From assembly GCF_016793825.1 (NCBI RefSeq), contig NZ_JAEULM010000052.1, forward strand, positions 62,001 through 126,000: a DNA stretch of 64,000 bases, given 5' to 3'. How positions within the stretch are numbered: the first letter of the stretch is position 1; the number at the start of each line of letters is the position of its first letter. Both the position numbers and the translations under genes were made by a program. Source of the stretch: Sphingopyxis sp. (GTDB lineage: Bacteria; Pseudomonadota; Alphaproteobacteria; Sphingomonadales; Sphingomonadaceae). The notes under the pieces were generated by a model. That model had not been told where the DNA came from and did no database searches. It saw only the letters and a program-made list of their open reading frames with translations. Shown here piece after piece: positions 35,965 to 44,934 of the stretch.

Positions 35965-37944
35965 ATGCAACGGCGGGACCAGAGCCGAGATCGCTGGCGT
36001 GGGGGCCAGCGAACGCTGCCAGGACGAGCATTGACCCTGCTCGTCTGGCTGGCGCTGGCGCTCGCCGTTGCACCCGCCCGGGCACAGACCTCCACAACCT
36101 ATGCCAATACGACGACCGGGACGATCAGCGACACCGCGACGCCGTGCACCAGCCCGCTTGTGCGCAGTTTCACCGTCGCCGCCAATGCCCAGGTCAGCGA
36201 CGTCAACATCGGCGTCCAGCTTACCCACACTTATCGCGGCGATCTTCGCGCGACGCTGACGTCGCCCAGCGGAACGGTCGTCAATCTGATCACCAATGTC
36301 GGCACGTCGGCGGACAATCTGAACGTGCTGTTCGACGACAGCGCGCCGACGAACATTTCGACGCATACGACGAACGACACCACGACCGCCGCGCCGCCTT
36401 ATCAAAGGACCTTCCAGCCCGAAGGATCGCTTGCGGGCTTCAACGGACAGGGGTCGGCGGGAACCTGGCAGCTATCGATCTGCGATTCGCTCAGCGGCGA
36501 CAGCGGCGCCTTCGCCCGCGCTCACCTGTATCTGACGACCGTGCCGCTTTCGCCCTATGCCGACCTGTCGCTGTCGAAATCGGTGAGCAATGCGGCCCCG
36601 GCCTTCGGCGCCAATATTACCTATACGCTGAGCGTCACCAATGCGGGGACGTCGACGCTGACGGCCAACGGGGTCACGGTACAGGATACGCTGCCGGCAG
36701 GATTCAGCTTCGCGTCGGCTTCGGGCTTCGGGAGCTATAACAGCGCCACCGGCGTCTGGAGTGTCGGGAGCATTCCGCCTGGCACGACGCGAACCCTGAC
36801 GATCGGCGGCACCGTTGCCGCGACCTCCGGCGCGACGGTGACCAATGTCGCCGAGGTCAGCGCCTCCTCCGCCTTCGACTTCGATTCCACACCGGGCAAC
36901 GGCGCGGCGGGCGAAGACGATTATGCATCCGCGAGTTTCACCGTGTCGGGAACGCGCACCGCCGGAACGCCACCGACGCTGATCTGTTCGGCGGGAACGA
37001 CTCTCCACGACTGGGACACCGTCTCCTGGTCTGCCGGCACGACCAGCGGCAGCGCGGCGCTGACCGCGATCGGCAATACCGGTTTCAACATCGCGATCAG
37101 CGGTGGGGCCTTCCTGAGCAACGCGACCTATGGGGGCCAGTCCCCGACCCGCCAGAATGTCGTCAACGGTGGCATGACCGGCCAATATTCGATCTTCGAA
37201 CTGGTCGACTTCACCAGCCAGGCCGGGACCGTCACGTCGACGATCACGCTGCCGACCGCGGTGCCCGGCGCGCAATTCCGTCTGTTCGACATCGATTATG
37301 CCTCCGGCCAGTTCGCCGATCGTGTGACGGTGACCGGAACCTATAACGGCGCGCCCGTCTATCCGGTGCTGACCAACGGCGTCGCCAATTATGTCGTCGG
37401 CAACAGCGCGTATGGCGATGTGTTGTCGGCCGACACCAGCGCCGACGGAACGGTGGTCGTTACCTTCAGTTCGCCGATCGACAGCATCGTCATCGAATAT
37501 GGCAGTCACGCCCTGGCGCCCGCCAATCCGGGGCAACAGGGTATGGCGATCCACGACATCAGCTTTTGCCGCCCGGTGGCGAATCTGCTGATCGCGAAGG
37601 CAAGCAGCGTCGTGAGCGACCCGATCAACGGCGCCGCCAACCCCAAGGCCATTCCCGGCGCGACGGTGCGCTATTGCCTGCTTGTCACCAACAACGGCAG
37701 CGCGACGACGACGAACATCATCGTCTCCGACCCGCTCCCCGCAACGACGACGTTCGTTGCAGGCTCGTTGCGTAGCGGCACGACCTGCACCGGCGCCACG
37801 ACGGTCGAGGACGACGATGCGGTGGGTGCCGACGAAAGCGATCCTTTCGGTGCATCGCGCGCCGGCACGACCATTTCGGCCGGCGCCGCAACGCTGGCCC
37901 CGGCCAGTGCGATGGCCATCGTGTTCGACGTGACGGTGAACTGA
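35965..37944 (+). CDS. Secreted protein with proprotein convertase P-domain and DUF11 repeats
   Basis: 659 residues. A long basic N-terminus leads into a hydrophobic signal (LTLLVWLALALAVAPARA) with cleavage near residue 41. Residues about 45-165 look like a proprotein convertase P domain (LTHTYRGDLRATLTSPSGT, GTWQLSICDSLSGDSG). DUF11 modules follow near 170-270 (ADLSLSKSVSNAAPAFGANI) and at the C-terminus (KAIPGATVRYCLLVTNNGS). The middle has a possible galactose-binding-like domain. No membrane anchor or protease domain is seen. Codons and GC are like the neighbours. Function unknown; an extracellular adhesion or matrix role is a guess. Confidence 0.8.
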   Translation: MQRRDQSRDRWRGGQRTLPGRALTLLVWLALALAVAPARAQTSTTYANTTTGTISDTATPCTSPLVRSFTVAANAQVSDVNIGVQLTHTYRGDLRATLTSPSGTVVNLITNVGTSADNLNVLFDDSAPTNISTHTTNDTTTAAPPYQRTFQPEGSLAGFNGQGSAGTWQLSICDSLSGDSGAFARAHLYLTTVPLSPYADLSLSKSVSNAAPAFGANITYTLSVTNAGTSTLTANGVTVQDTLPAGFSFASASGFGSYNSATGVWSVGSIPPGTTRTLTIGGTVAATSGATVTNVAEVSASSAFDFDSTPGNGAAGEDDYASASFTVSGTRTAGTPPTLICSAGTTLHDWDTVSWSAGTTSGSAALTAIGNTGFNIAISGGAFLSNATYGGQSPTRQNVVNGGMTGQYSIFELVDFTSQAGTVTSTITLPTAVPGAQFRLFDIDYASGQFADRVTVTGTYNGAPVYPVLTNGVANYVVGNSAYGDVLSADTSADGTVVVTFSSPIDSIVIEYGSHALAPANPGQQGMAIHDISFCRPVANLLIAKASSVVSDPINGAANPKAIPGATVRYCLLVTNNGSATTTNIIVSDPLPATTTFVAGSLRSGTTCTGATTVEDDDAVGADESDPFGASRAGTTISAGAATLAPASAMAIVFDVTVN

Positions 37945-38124
37945 CGAGCCGATTCCTCCGTGGCGGCGCGGCGTTCGCCGAAATGCACGTTCATGGTTCC
38001 GGCACCTGCCGCGCGAATATGGGTATGGTGCCGGGACAAGGCTGCGCGATCGACCGGCACGCGGGTGGAATCGCGGTATCAAACAGCCGATTGCATTTTC
38101 CACCGGTCCTTTTAAGGGCGCGGA

Positions 38125-39498
38125 ATGAGCACGCGGACGACCTCAGATCAGAACGATCCCTTCATCGAAAGCCGCGACCAGCTCGCGGTACCCATGGCGA
38201 AGGGCGAAAAGCCCAAGGATCGGTGGCGGATCGGGACCGAGCACGAGAAATTCGTCTACCGCACCGCCGATCACCGCGCGCCCTCCTATGACGAACCAGG
38301 CGGCATCCGCGACCTGCTGATGGCGCTGACCCGCTATGGCTGGGAACCGGTCTATGAGGGCGGCCATGTCATCGCGCTGTCCGGCAGCGACGGCGCGATC
38401 AGCCTCGAACCGGCCGGGCAGCTCGAACTGTCAGGCGCACCGCTGGAAAATCTCCACCAGACCTGCGCCGAGACCGGCCGCCACCTGAAGCAGGTCAAGG
38501 AAGTGGGCGCCGAACTCGGACTCGGCTTCCTCGGTCTCGGCATGTGGCCCGACAAGACGCGCGACGACCTGCCGCGCATGCCCAAGGGACGCTACAAGAT
38601 CATGCTCGACCATATGCCGCGCGTCGGCACCATGGGTCTCGACATGATGCTGCGCACCTGCACCATCCAGACCAACCTCGACTATGCGAGCGAGGCCGAC
38701 ATGGTGCAGAAGTTCCGCGTTTCGCTGGCGCTTCAGCCGCTCGCCACCGCACTCTTCGCCGCTTCGCCCTTTACCGAGGGCAAACCCAACGGCTTCATGT
38801 CGTATCGCAGCCACATCTGGACCGACACCGATCCCGCCCGCACCGGCATGCTGCCGTTCGTGTTCGAGGACGGGTTCGGATACGACCGCTATGTCGACTA
38901 TATGCTCGACGTGCCGATGTATTTCGTCTTCCGCGACGGGAAATATATCGACGCGGCGGGGCAGAGCTTTCGCGACTTCCTGAAAGGTCGGTTGCCCGCG
39001 CTGCCGGGCGAATTGCCGCGCCTGTCGGACTGGAACGACCATCTGTCGACCGCCTTTCCCGAAGTCCGCCTCAAGAGTTTCCTCGAAATGCGCGGGGCGG
39101 ACGGCGGCCCGTGGAACCGCATCTGCGCGCTGCCGGCGCTCTGGGTCGGCCTGCTCTACGATCAGGGGGCACTCGATGCCGCCTGGGACCTCGTCAAGGA
39201 CTGGAGCATCGAGGAGCAGCAAGCGCTGCGCGACGCCGTGCCGAGCGAGGGGCTCGACGCCCCCGCGCCCGGCGGCGGCTCCGTCGGCGACCTCGCGCAT
39301 CGCGTTCTCGACATTGCCGCGGCCGGCCTTGCGGCGCGCGGCGAGGTCAATTCGATGGGCGACAACGAGGTCGGCTTCCTCGAACCGCTGCGGCGGATCG
39401 CCGCCAGCGGGAAGTCCCCCGCGCACGATCTGCTCGATCGCTATGAAGGGCCGTGGGACCACGACCTTTCCAAAATCTACGACGAGTTGAGCTTCTGA
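38125..39498 (+). CDS. gshA: Glutamate-cysteine ligase (plant/alphaproteobacterial type)
   Basis: 457 residues of the GCS2-type ligase found in alphaproteobacteria and plants. WRIGTEHEKFVY is the start of the ATP-grasp-like fold, and GAPLENLHQTCAE, MLRTCTIQTNLDYASE and FLEMRGADGGPWNRICALPAL are family signatures. It makes gamma-glutamylcysteine, the first step of glutathione synthesis, in the cytoplasm. This matters here because the window encodes three glutathione transferases. The ATG at 38125 matches the family N-terminus. A hairpin terminator lies between it and the convergent gene. Confidence 0.94.
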   Translation: MSTRTTSDQNDPFIESRDQLAVPMAKGEKPKDRWRIGTEHEKFVYRTADHRAPSYDEPGGIRDLLMALTRYGWEPVYEGGHVIALSGSDGAISLEPAGQLELSGAPLENLHQTCAETGRHLKQVKEVGAELGLGFLGLGMWPDKTRDDLPRMPKGRYKIMLDHMPRVGTMGLDMMLRTCTIQTNLDYASEADMVQKFRVSLALQPLATALFAASPFTEGKPNGFMSYRSHIWTDTDPARTGMLPFVFEDGFGYDRYVDYMLDVPMYFVFRDGKYIDAAGQSFRDFLKGRLPALPGELPRLSDWNDHLSTAFPEVRLKSFLEMRGADGGPWNRICALPALWVGLLYDQGALDAAWDLVKDWSIEEQQALRDAVPSEGLDAPAPGGGSVGDLAHRVLDIAAAGLAARGEVNSMGDNEVGFLEPLRRIAASGKSPAHDLLDRYEGPWDHDLSKIYDELSF

Positions 39499-39507
39499 AC
39501 GCGCGCT

Positions 39508-39538
39508 TCCCCTCCCGCTTGCGCGAGGGGGAGAAAAC
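39508..39538. terminator. Bidirectional terminator candidate between convergent genes
   Basis: TCCCCTC (39508-39514) pairs with GAGGGGGA (39525-39532) around a CGC/GCG-containing loop. On the minus strand the hairpin is preceded by a T-rich run, and on the plus strand it is followed by GAAAAC. It separates gshA from the membrane methyltransferase-like gene. Confidence 0.45.
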
Positions 39539-40935
39539 TAAGCCACCGGTCCCACGCGCGGATCGGGATCGAGGCGGATCAGCGGGCGCGTCCGTCCGCC
39601 CAGCTTTGCGAAGAGGCGCGGCACCGGCGCGTGCGCCTGTGCCCAGGCCCAGTATCGCGCATAGGCCGGATCGGCGAGGAGGTGCTTCTCCTCGGTCTTT
39701 GCCCGCCAGTAATAGATGCCGCTGACCGCTGCGAGCAACAGCGTGTTGCGCACCGCCTCGATCGCGCCGCCTGCGGTCACGAGGAAAGGCAGCGAAGCGA
39801 CCCACCAGCTCAGATTCTTCGACACATAGGCCGGATGGCGCGTGAAGGCGTAAGGGCCGTGCGTGATCACGCCGCGGTGCGTCAGGTTGGAAAAGCGGAT
39901 GCCGAACGCCATCGTTGCCCAAGCGTAAACGGCCACGAGCGCAAACAGCACGATTGCCCAGACCGTCATCAGCCCGTCGTGGCCTTCCAGCCAATAGCCC
40001 CAGTCGGCGCCATGCACCTGATAGTCGAGCGGTCCGCCGTTCATCAGGATGAAGGGCGGATAGCAGGCAAGCGCCGCAATCCAGCCCATGAAATAGGGGT
40101 TTGCCGTCCGGATGTGCGAATCGAGCGGCTTCATCGTCAGGATATAGCCCACCGTCGCGATATGGACGTCGACGAGGTACAGGACGTTGATCGTCCATAT
40201 GCCCGTCATATAGGGGTTGGCGAGTACCTCGCTCATCTCGACCGACACCAGCGACGCGAAATTGCCCGGCACGATCGACAGCATGAACGCGGTGAAGAAT
40301 CCCTTGACCGCCCATGCGCGGAAATGATGGGCGATGGCGCGGCCATCGACCGGCTGGCCCGGCGACAACATCCAGCGGCCGAACTGGTAACAGCCGTCGC
40401 GCGGCTCGACCATGCGGCGATCGAGCCACACCATGTAGGGGATCGAGACAAGCAGCAGCCACGGCGCCGCACGCTCGAGCAGGTCCATCGAAAAGGCGTA
40501 ATTGCCTTCCCAATAATAGCGCATCGTCGCGTAAAACCCGGCGATCAACGCCCATGTCGCCCACAGGCCGGCAAGTTTGGTCAGGCTGATGTCGATCGTC
40601 TCGCGCCACGGGCGGCGCTGCGCCCAGTCGATACCGGTCGAAGGATTGCGATGCACCTTGTCGACCAGAACCGACCACAGCACCATCGGGATACCGCAGG
40701 CCAGCACGCTGGCGATGGCCGAATTGGGGCCATCCATCCGGCCGCGCTGTCCCCAGTCGATCCCCAGGAAGGCCGCGATCTCGGGTGCATGACGCGCCAC
40801 GAGAAGATAGCTCATCAGCCCGAGCAGGCCGACCACTCCAACCCCGGCGCTGACCGCGGACCGCGGCCGCAGCGCATTTTCGCCGACCGGGCCGTCCACG
40901 ATGTTCGTACCTTCGGCTGGGGAGATTCTGGGCAT
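39538..40935 (-). CDS. Multi-pass membrane protein with isoprenylcysteine carboxyl methyltransferase-like C-terminus
   Basis: About 465 residues with ten or more hydrophobic segments. The C-terminal part carries the ICMT/PEMT-type signature: GPYAFTRHPAYVSKNLSWW, then RAKTEEKHLLADPAYARYWAW, i.e. the SAM-binding H-P and the final E-E elements. The N-terminal half is an extra membrane domain not present in short ICMT proteins. It may methylate a lipid or prenylated substrate in the inner membrane. ATG at 40935 follows AAGGTGG; a GTG pair at 40947-40942 is the alternative. Substrate unknown. Confidence 0.78.
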   Translation of the reverse strand: MPRISPAEGTNIVDGPVGENALRPRSAVSAGVGVVGLLGLMSYLLVARHAPEIAAFLGIDWGQRGRMDGPNSAIASVLACGIPMVLWSVLVDKVHRNPSTGIDWAQRRPWRETIDISLTKLAGLWATWALIAGFYATMRYYWEGNYAFSMDLLERAAPWLLLVSIPYMVWLDRRMVEPRDGCYQFGRWMLSPGQPVDGRAIAHHFRAWAVKGFFTAFMLSIVPGNFASLVSVEMSEVLANPYMTGIWTINVLYLVDVHIATVGYILTMKPLDSHIRTANPYFMGWIAALACYPPFILMNGGPLDYQVHGADWGYWLEGHDGLMTVWAIVLFALVAVYAWATMAFGIRFSNLTHRGVITHGPYAFTRHPAYVSKNLSWWVASLPFLVTAGGAIEAVRNTLLLAAVSGIYYWRAKTEEKHLLADPAYARYWAWAQAHAPVPRLFAKLGGRTRPLIRLDPDPRVGPVA

Positions 40936-41038
40936 ATGGGTCACCACCTTCCCCTAGCCCGAAATGGTAAGCAAGCCGTCAATGTTAACGGGTGAGTCGC
41001 GCCCTGAAATTCTCCCAAAATGACACCTTTCATCCCCC

Positions 41039-42373
41039 ATGACACCGTTCACCGCGAGTCATGTTCGACTCGGCGCGAGTCGCGGTGCAAAGATTCGCAA
41101 GGGGTCGGCCGGCCTGATAAGGGCGCCATCAAGTCGGGGCGGAGGGCTCCACAGAACAACAAGATGGGGTCGCCACTTGTCTTCGAAAGCAACGGGCCTG
41201 CGCAATTTGCGCCAGCGCATTTCTGCGCTGTTTCAGGACCATGAAATCTTCATCCGTACGCACGGAAACGTGCGCTTCCTCCGTATTTCGGCGGTCTGGC
41301 AAAAGCGCGTGGCGCTGATCGTCGGGGCTGTGCTGCTCGTCTGGGCGGGCATCACGCTCGCGATTCTCGCGAACCAGCTCTTGACCTCGGGCGAACGCGC
41401 CGAAGTCGCCGCAAAGCAGGCCGCCGCCGCCGCCGCCGAGGCTCGCATCGCCAAATATCGCGATCGGGTCGCCGAAACCGCGGCCGATCTTGAAGAACGG
41501 CAGGATCAGCTCGACGAATGGTCGGACGCCCATTTCGGCGTCGAGCCCGCTGCCGCGACCCCCGACGACAACGGCGCGGCGAAGCCTGAACCCGCCGCGC
41601 TCGAAACAAGCGCCATCGATCCGACGCTGCCGCCCGAAGCCCAGGCACTCGCCCGCATCGAAAAGCGGCAGGAAGCTTTTGCTGCCCGCCTGCTGGCCGC
41701 CGTCAATGCGCGCGCGGCCAAGGCCGAAGTTGCGGTCGCGCAGCTTGGGCTCGATCCCAAATCGCTCGTCCGCAACGCGGCGACCGGTCGCGGTGGTCCG
41801 TTCATCCCCTACCGCGGCAAGATGGGCAAGGTGAACGCCCTGGGGCCGTCCTTTGCGGCACTGGAAGGCGCGCTGTTCCGCATGGAAGTGCTCGAACGCA
41901 CGCTCGTCGCCGTCCCCTCGGGCAAGCCCGCCGACGTGCTGATGCTCTCGTCGAGCTTCGGCTATCGCAGCGATCCGTTCACCGGCGCGGGCGCGATGCA
42001 CGCGGGCATCGACTTCCCCGGGCCGCTCGGCACCCCGATCGTCGCCGCGGCTCCCGGGCGGGTCGTGTTCGTCGGGCAGAAGTCGGGATATGGCAATGTC
42101 GTCGAGGTCGATCATGGCCAGGGCATCCTGACCCGCTATGCCCATTTGTCCGGATTCAACACCGTGGTCGGCAGCCAGGTCGCCGCCGGCCAGCAGATCG
42201 CCAAGATGGGCTCGACCGGTCGTTCGACCGGCAGTCATCTCCATTTCGAAGTTCGTTTGAACGGTGTCGCGGTCAATCCGCGCCGTTTCCTGGAGGCCAA
42301 AGCCGATGTTCTCGAAGTCAAAGACGACGCCCGACAGCGAGTCGGCGCCCTCGCTGCCAGCAGTGCCCGCTAA
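41039..42373 (+). CDS. M23-family peptidoglycan endopeptidase, membrane-anchored
   Basis: Up to 444 residues. One transmembrane helix (VALIVGAVLLVWAGITLAIL) is followed by an Ala-rich coiled coil and a C-terminal LytM/M23 domain. The zinc ligands are His and Asp in HAGIDFPG and His in SHLHFEV, so the peptidase looks active. It cuts peptide cross-links in peptidoglycan. The first 60 or so residues to ATG 41039 look unlike the family and no ribosome site is visible there; a TTG at 41177 is a likely real start. The gene overlaps the bactofilin gene, which points to joint work in cell-shape control. Confidence 0.88.
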   Translation: MTPFTASHVRLGASRGAKIRKGSAGLIRAPSSRGGGLHRTTRWGRHLSSKATGLRNLRQRISALFQDHEIFIRTHGNVRFLRISAVWQKRVALIVGAVLLVWAGITLAILANQLLTSGERAEVAAKQAAAAAAEARIAKYRDRVAETAADLEERQDQLDEWSDAHFGVEPAAATPDDNGAAKPEPAALETSAIDPTLPPEAQALARIEKRQEAFAARLLAAVNARAAKAEVAVAQLGLDPKSLVRNAATGRGGPFIPYRGKMGKVNALGPSFAALEGALFRMEVLERTLVAVPSGKPADVLMLSSSFGYRSDPFTGAGAMHAGIDFPGPLGTPIVAAAPGRVVFVGQKSGYGNVVEVDHGQGILTRYAHLSGFNTVVGSQVAAGQQIAKMGSTGRSTGSHLHFEVRLNGVAVNPRRFLEAKADVLEVKDDARQRVGALAASSAR

Positions 42374-42764
42374 GATGGCAACCGGCGCGCGCCACACGAC
42401 CTTCTCGGTCCTCGGATCGGATGTCGTCATCACGGGCAACGTCTCGGCAAGCGTCGACCTGCATGTCGACGGCAAAATCGACGGCGACCTGAAATGCGCG
42501 AACCTTGTCCAGGGCGAAGCGAGCGAAATCAAAGGGGCCGTCATCGCGGAGACCGCAAAGATCGCGGGCCTCCTCGACGGTTCGATCGAAGCGAAGACGC
42601 TGATCGTCCATGCGACCGCACGGATCACCGGGGACGTGATCTACGAAGCCATCACGATCGAGAATGGCGGCAAGGTCGACGGCAAGCTGTCGCACCGTCG
42701 CCACGGCGCGGTGAAGTCGCCGCCGCCGCTCGAAGTCGTCGAGAACAAGTCGCTCGGCCTCTGA
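42306..42764 (+). CDS. Bactofilin (polymer-forming cytoskeletal protein)
   Basis: 152 residues. A flexible N-terminus is followed by a right-handed beta-helix of repeated short strands (SVLGSDVVITGNVSASVDLH, GDLKCANLVQGEASEIKG, AGLLDGSIEAKTLIVH) and a short tail. Bactofilins polymerise without nucleotides and position cell-wall enzymes. The ATG at 42306 has GGAGG nine bases upstream, inside the end of the M23 gene, giving a 68-base overlap. The pairing with M23 endopeptidases is known in several proteobacteria. Confidence 0.92.
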   Translation: MFSKSKTTPDSESAPSLPAVPAKMATGARHTTFSVLGSDVVITGNVSASVDLHVDGKIDGDLKCANLVQGEASEIKGAVIAETAKIAGLLDGSIEAKTLIVHATARITGDVIYEAITIENGGKVDGKLSHRRHGAVKSPPPLEVVENKSLGL

Positions 42765-42782
42765 ACCGGGCCGACGCCGATG

Positions 42783-44552
42783 TCAGCTCGATAAGGCCGC
42801 TTCGCAACCGGCCGGATCGTCGCCCGGCGGACCGTTGACGCAGCGCTGCACCACGACGCAATCGCGGCCGGCGCGTTTCGCGTCGTACAGCGCTTCGTCA
42901 GCCAGCCGGTAAAGCTGCTGGAAATCGCTGGCGGGCCGCACCTCGGCGACGCCGACGCTGGCGGTGACCGTTCCCTCGCCAATCACCAGACGATGATCGC
43001 ACGCCGCGATGCCGCGCCGGACGCTCTCGGCAAAGCGGGCGAGGACGATGCCTTCCATCCCGACGGTCAGCAGCCCGAATTCCTCGCCGCCCAGCCGCGC
43101 GACCGTGCACATCGGCCCTTCCCACCGTTCGATGCGCCGCGCGACCTCGCACAGCACTGCATCGCCGGCATCATGGCCGTGGACGTCGTTGATCGACTTG
43201 AACCGGTCGATATCGACAAGTAGCAGCGCCGCCGACAGGTCGTCGGCATGGGCACGGCCAAGCAGTGGCGTCACGCTTTCGACGAAGCCACGCCGGTTGA
43301 GCAGCCCGGTCAGCGGATCGCGCCGCGCAAGCTGCTGCGCAAATGCTTCGGCGGCGCGCGCGCTGTCACGCTCGATCCGCAACCGGGCGAGCCTCCGCGT
43401 CGCCGACGCCGAAAGCCAGAGCGCCTGCCAGGTCGCGGCAAGCAGCACCATGATCTGCGACCCGCCGCCCCACAGGCTGTCGTCGACGTTGACGACATGG
43501 ATCAGGGCCAGAACAGCCATCGGCAGCCCCCAGGCCGCCAGGAAGTCGCGCGCTTCGACCGATCCGCGTCGCCAGGCCCAGCCCAGATAGGCGGCGACGG
43601 CGACCAGGTCGGCGAGGACGATCAGGCCCAGCATATCGGCCCATTGGGGCAGGCTTTCGCTGCGGACCAGCGCCAGCGGCACCCCGATGACCGCGACGAA
43701 AGCACCGAGCAGAAGCGCCGCCACACGCAGCCGCCGCGAGACGAGGCCGGGCTCGACGGCCAGGGTCGCGCTGGCGGTCGCGATCGCAATCGCAATGCAG
43801 GCCAGAAAGGTCGCGATCTGCGACGACACCGTCCCCGCAAGCGAGGGCAGCAGGCCAAGATGCGCCTGCGACCAGATCCCGCCCCACAGCAGCATCGTTG
43901 CCGACCAGGCCGCCTGCCAGGCAAGATATTGGCGCCGCACCGCGACCGCAAGCGACAGGCTGTAGATGCCGCTGACAAGCAACAGCGTCAGCGCGGCACC
44001 GATCGCGACCGCCATTCCGGTCGACTGGACGACCGCGTCGGTTTTCGGGATCAGCCGCGCGCGGAGCAACCCCACGCTCGCAAGGCGATCGAACCGCATC
44101 GTCACCGCCGTCAGCGGCACCGTCCGTTCGGGTGCCTCGAACAGGATCTGCCCGCCGGCGCGCCAGTGCGATCCATAATCCCCCTGCCGCACCTGCTGCC
44201 AGCGCACCTGTCCATCGGCGTAGGTGAAGGCGACGGCCAGACGATCGAAGCGCGACTGATGGACCATCAGCACAAAATCATTGCGCCATGAAGCCAGATG
44301 ATCGGCATCGGTGCGAAGCCACAGGCTGCGATCATGATAGCCCGAAGGCGTGCCGGTACAGGAAAAGGCGATTGCCGGAAGGCTTGAATCGGGCGCCTGC
44401 ACGTCGCCTTCCGCGTGGCACAGGCCGCGATCGACCTTGAGCGCTTCGGCGTGGACGGGCGCCGCCGACAGCGCGAACACGAACGCCATCAGGCCAAGCG
44501 TCAGCCGGCCGAACAGGTCCATCAGATGATCGCGCCCCGCAGTCATGATCAT
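42783..44552 (-). CDS. Membrane diguanylate cyclase (GGDEF) with 7TM-type sensor
   Basis: 589 residues. A signal-like segment and an extracytoplasmic beta domain (to about residue 175) are followed by about seven membrane helices (7TMR-DISM layout) and a C-terminal GGDEF domain starting at RDPLTGLLNRRGF. The active-site motif is RLGGEEFGL and the metal residues are in DIDRFKSIND, so synthesis of cyclic di-GMP is expected. The inhibitory RxxD five residues before GGEEF is absent. Alternative starts are at 44546 and 44522. It is convergent with the bactofilin gene. Confidence 0.92.
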   Translation of the reverse strand: MIMTAGRDHLMDLFGRLTLGLMAFVFALSAAPVHAEALKVDRGLCHAEGDVQAPDSSLPAIAFSCTGTPSGYHDRSLWLRTDADHLASWRNDFVLMVHQSRFDRLAVAFTYADGQVRWQQVRQGDYGSHWRAGGQILFEAPERTVPLTAVTMRFDRLASVGLLRARLIPKTDAVVQSTGMAVAIGAALTLLLVSGIYSLSLAVAVRRQYLAWQAAWSATMLLWGGIWSQAHLGLLPSLAGTVSSQIATFLACIAIAIATASATLAVEPGLVSRRLRVAALLLGAFVAVIGVPLALVRSESLPQWADMLGLIVLADLVAVAAYLGWAWRRGSVEARDFLAAWGLPMAVLALIHVVNVDDSLWGGGSQIMVLLAATWQALWLSASATRRLARLRIERDSARAAEAFAQQLARRDPLTGLLNRRGFVESVTPLLGRAHADDLSAALLLVDIDRFKSINDVHGHDAGDAVLCEVARRIERWEGPMCTVARLGGEEFGLLTVGMEGIVLARFAESVRRGIAACDHRLVIGEGTVTASVGVAEVRPASDFQQLYRLADEALYDAKRAGRDCVVVQRCVNGPPGDDPAGCEAALSS

Positions 44553-44580
44553 CCCATCGCACCAATATCTTGGAAAATCT

Positions 44581-44934
44581 TTACCACCGACAGACTTTCC
44601 CTTCGCGTGCCGGGTCCGCCCGCTCGGCGTCGTTCGGGCGGCCGACCCGCAATCGGACCGCGACCCGGTCGCCCAGACCGATGGCCTCGGCCGTTTGCAC
44701 GACGCGCTTCACGGGCAGCAGATATCGCCCATCGCGCGGAAAGAGCGAGGTGGCAAAGCCGGTCGCGCCAATCCGGGCGACCACCGGCACGACGCCCCAA
44801 CCATAGCTTTCCGACAGCGCCGCATAGCGGATGGTGGCGATATGGTCGTCGGGGATGACGGCAAAGACATAGGGCGCGGGTCCGCGCCATTCGATGATCT
44901 CCGCCTCGAACACGATATCGTCCATGACCTTCAA
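44581..44934 (-). CDS. DUF1905 domain protein
   Basis: 117 residues that cover the small beta barrel of DUF1905: VFEAEIIEWRGPAPYVFAV at the start, YGWGVVPVVARIGATGFATS in the middle and LPVKRVVQTAEAIGLGDRV toward the end. No catalytic residues are recognised. Its start overlaps the comM stop by four bases (ATGA), so it is co-translated with comM. Function unknown. Confidence 0.85.
   Translation of the reverse strand: MKVMDDIVFEAEIIEWRGPAPYVFAVIPDDHIATIRYAALSESYGWGVVPVVARIGATGFATSLFPRDGRYLLPVKRVVQTAEAIGLGDRVAVRLRVGRPNDAERADPAREGKVCRW

Noticed and set aside
36472-38103. A 543-codon minus-strand frame opposite the P-domain protein
   Set aside because: Arg/Gly-rich translation with no motif. 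The plus strand has a signal peptide and recognised domains.
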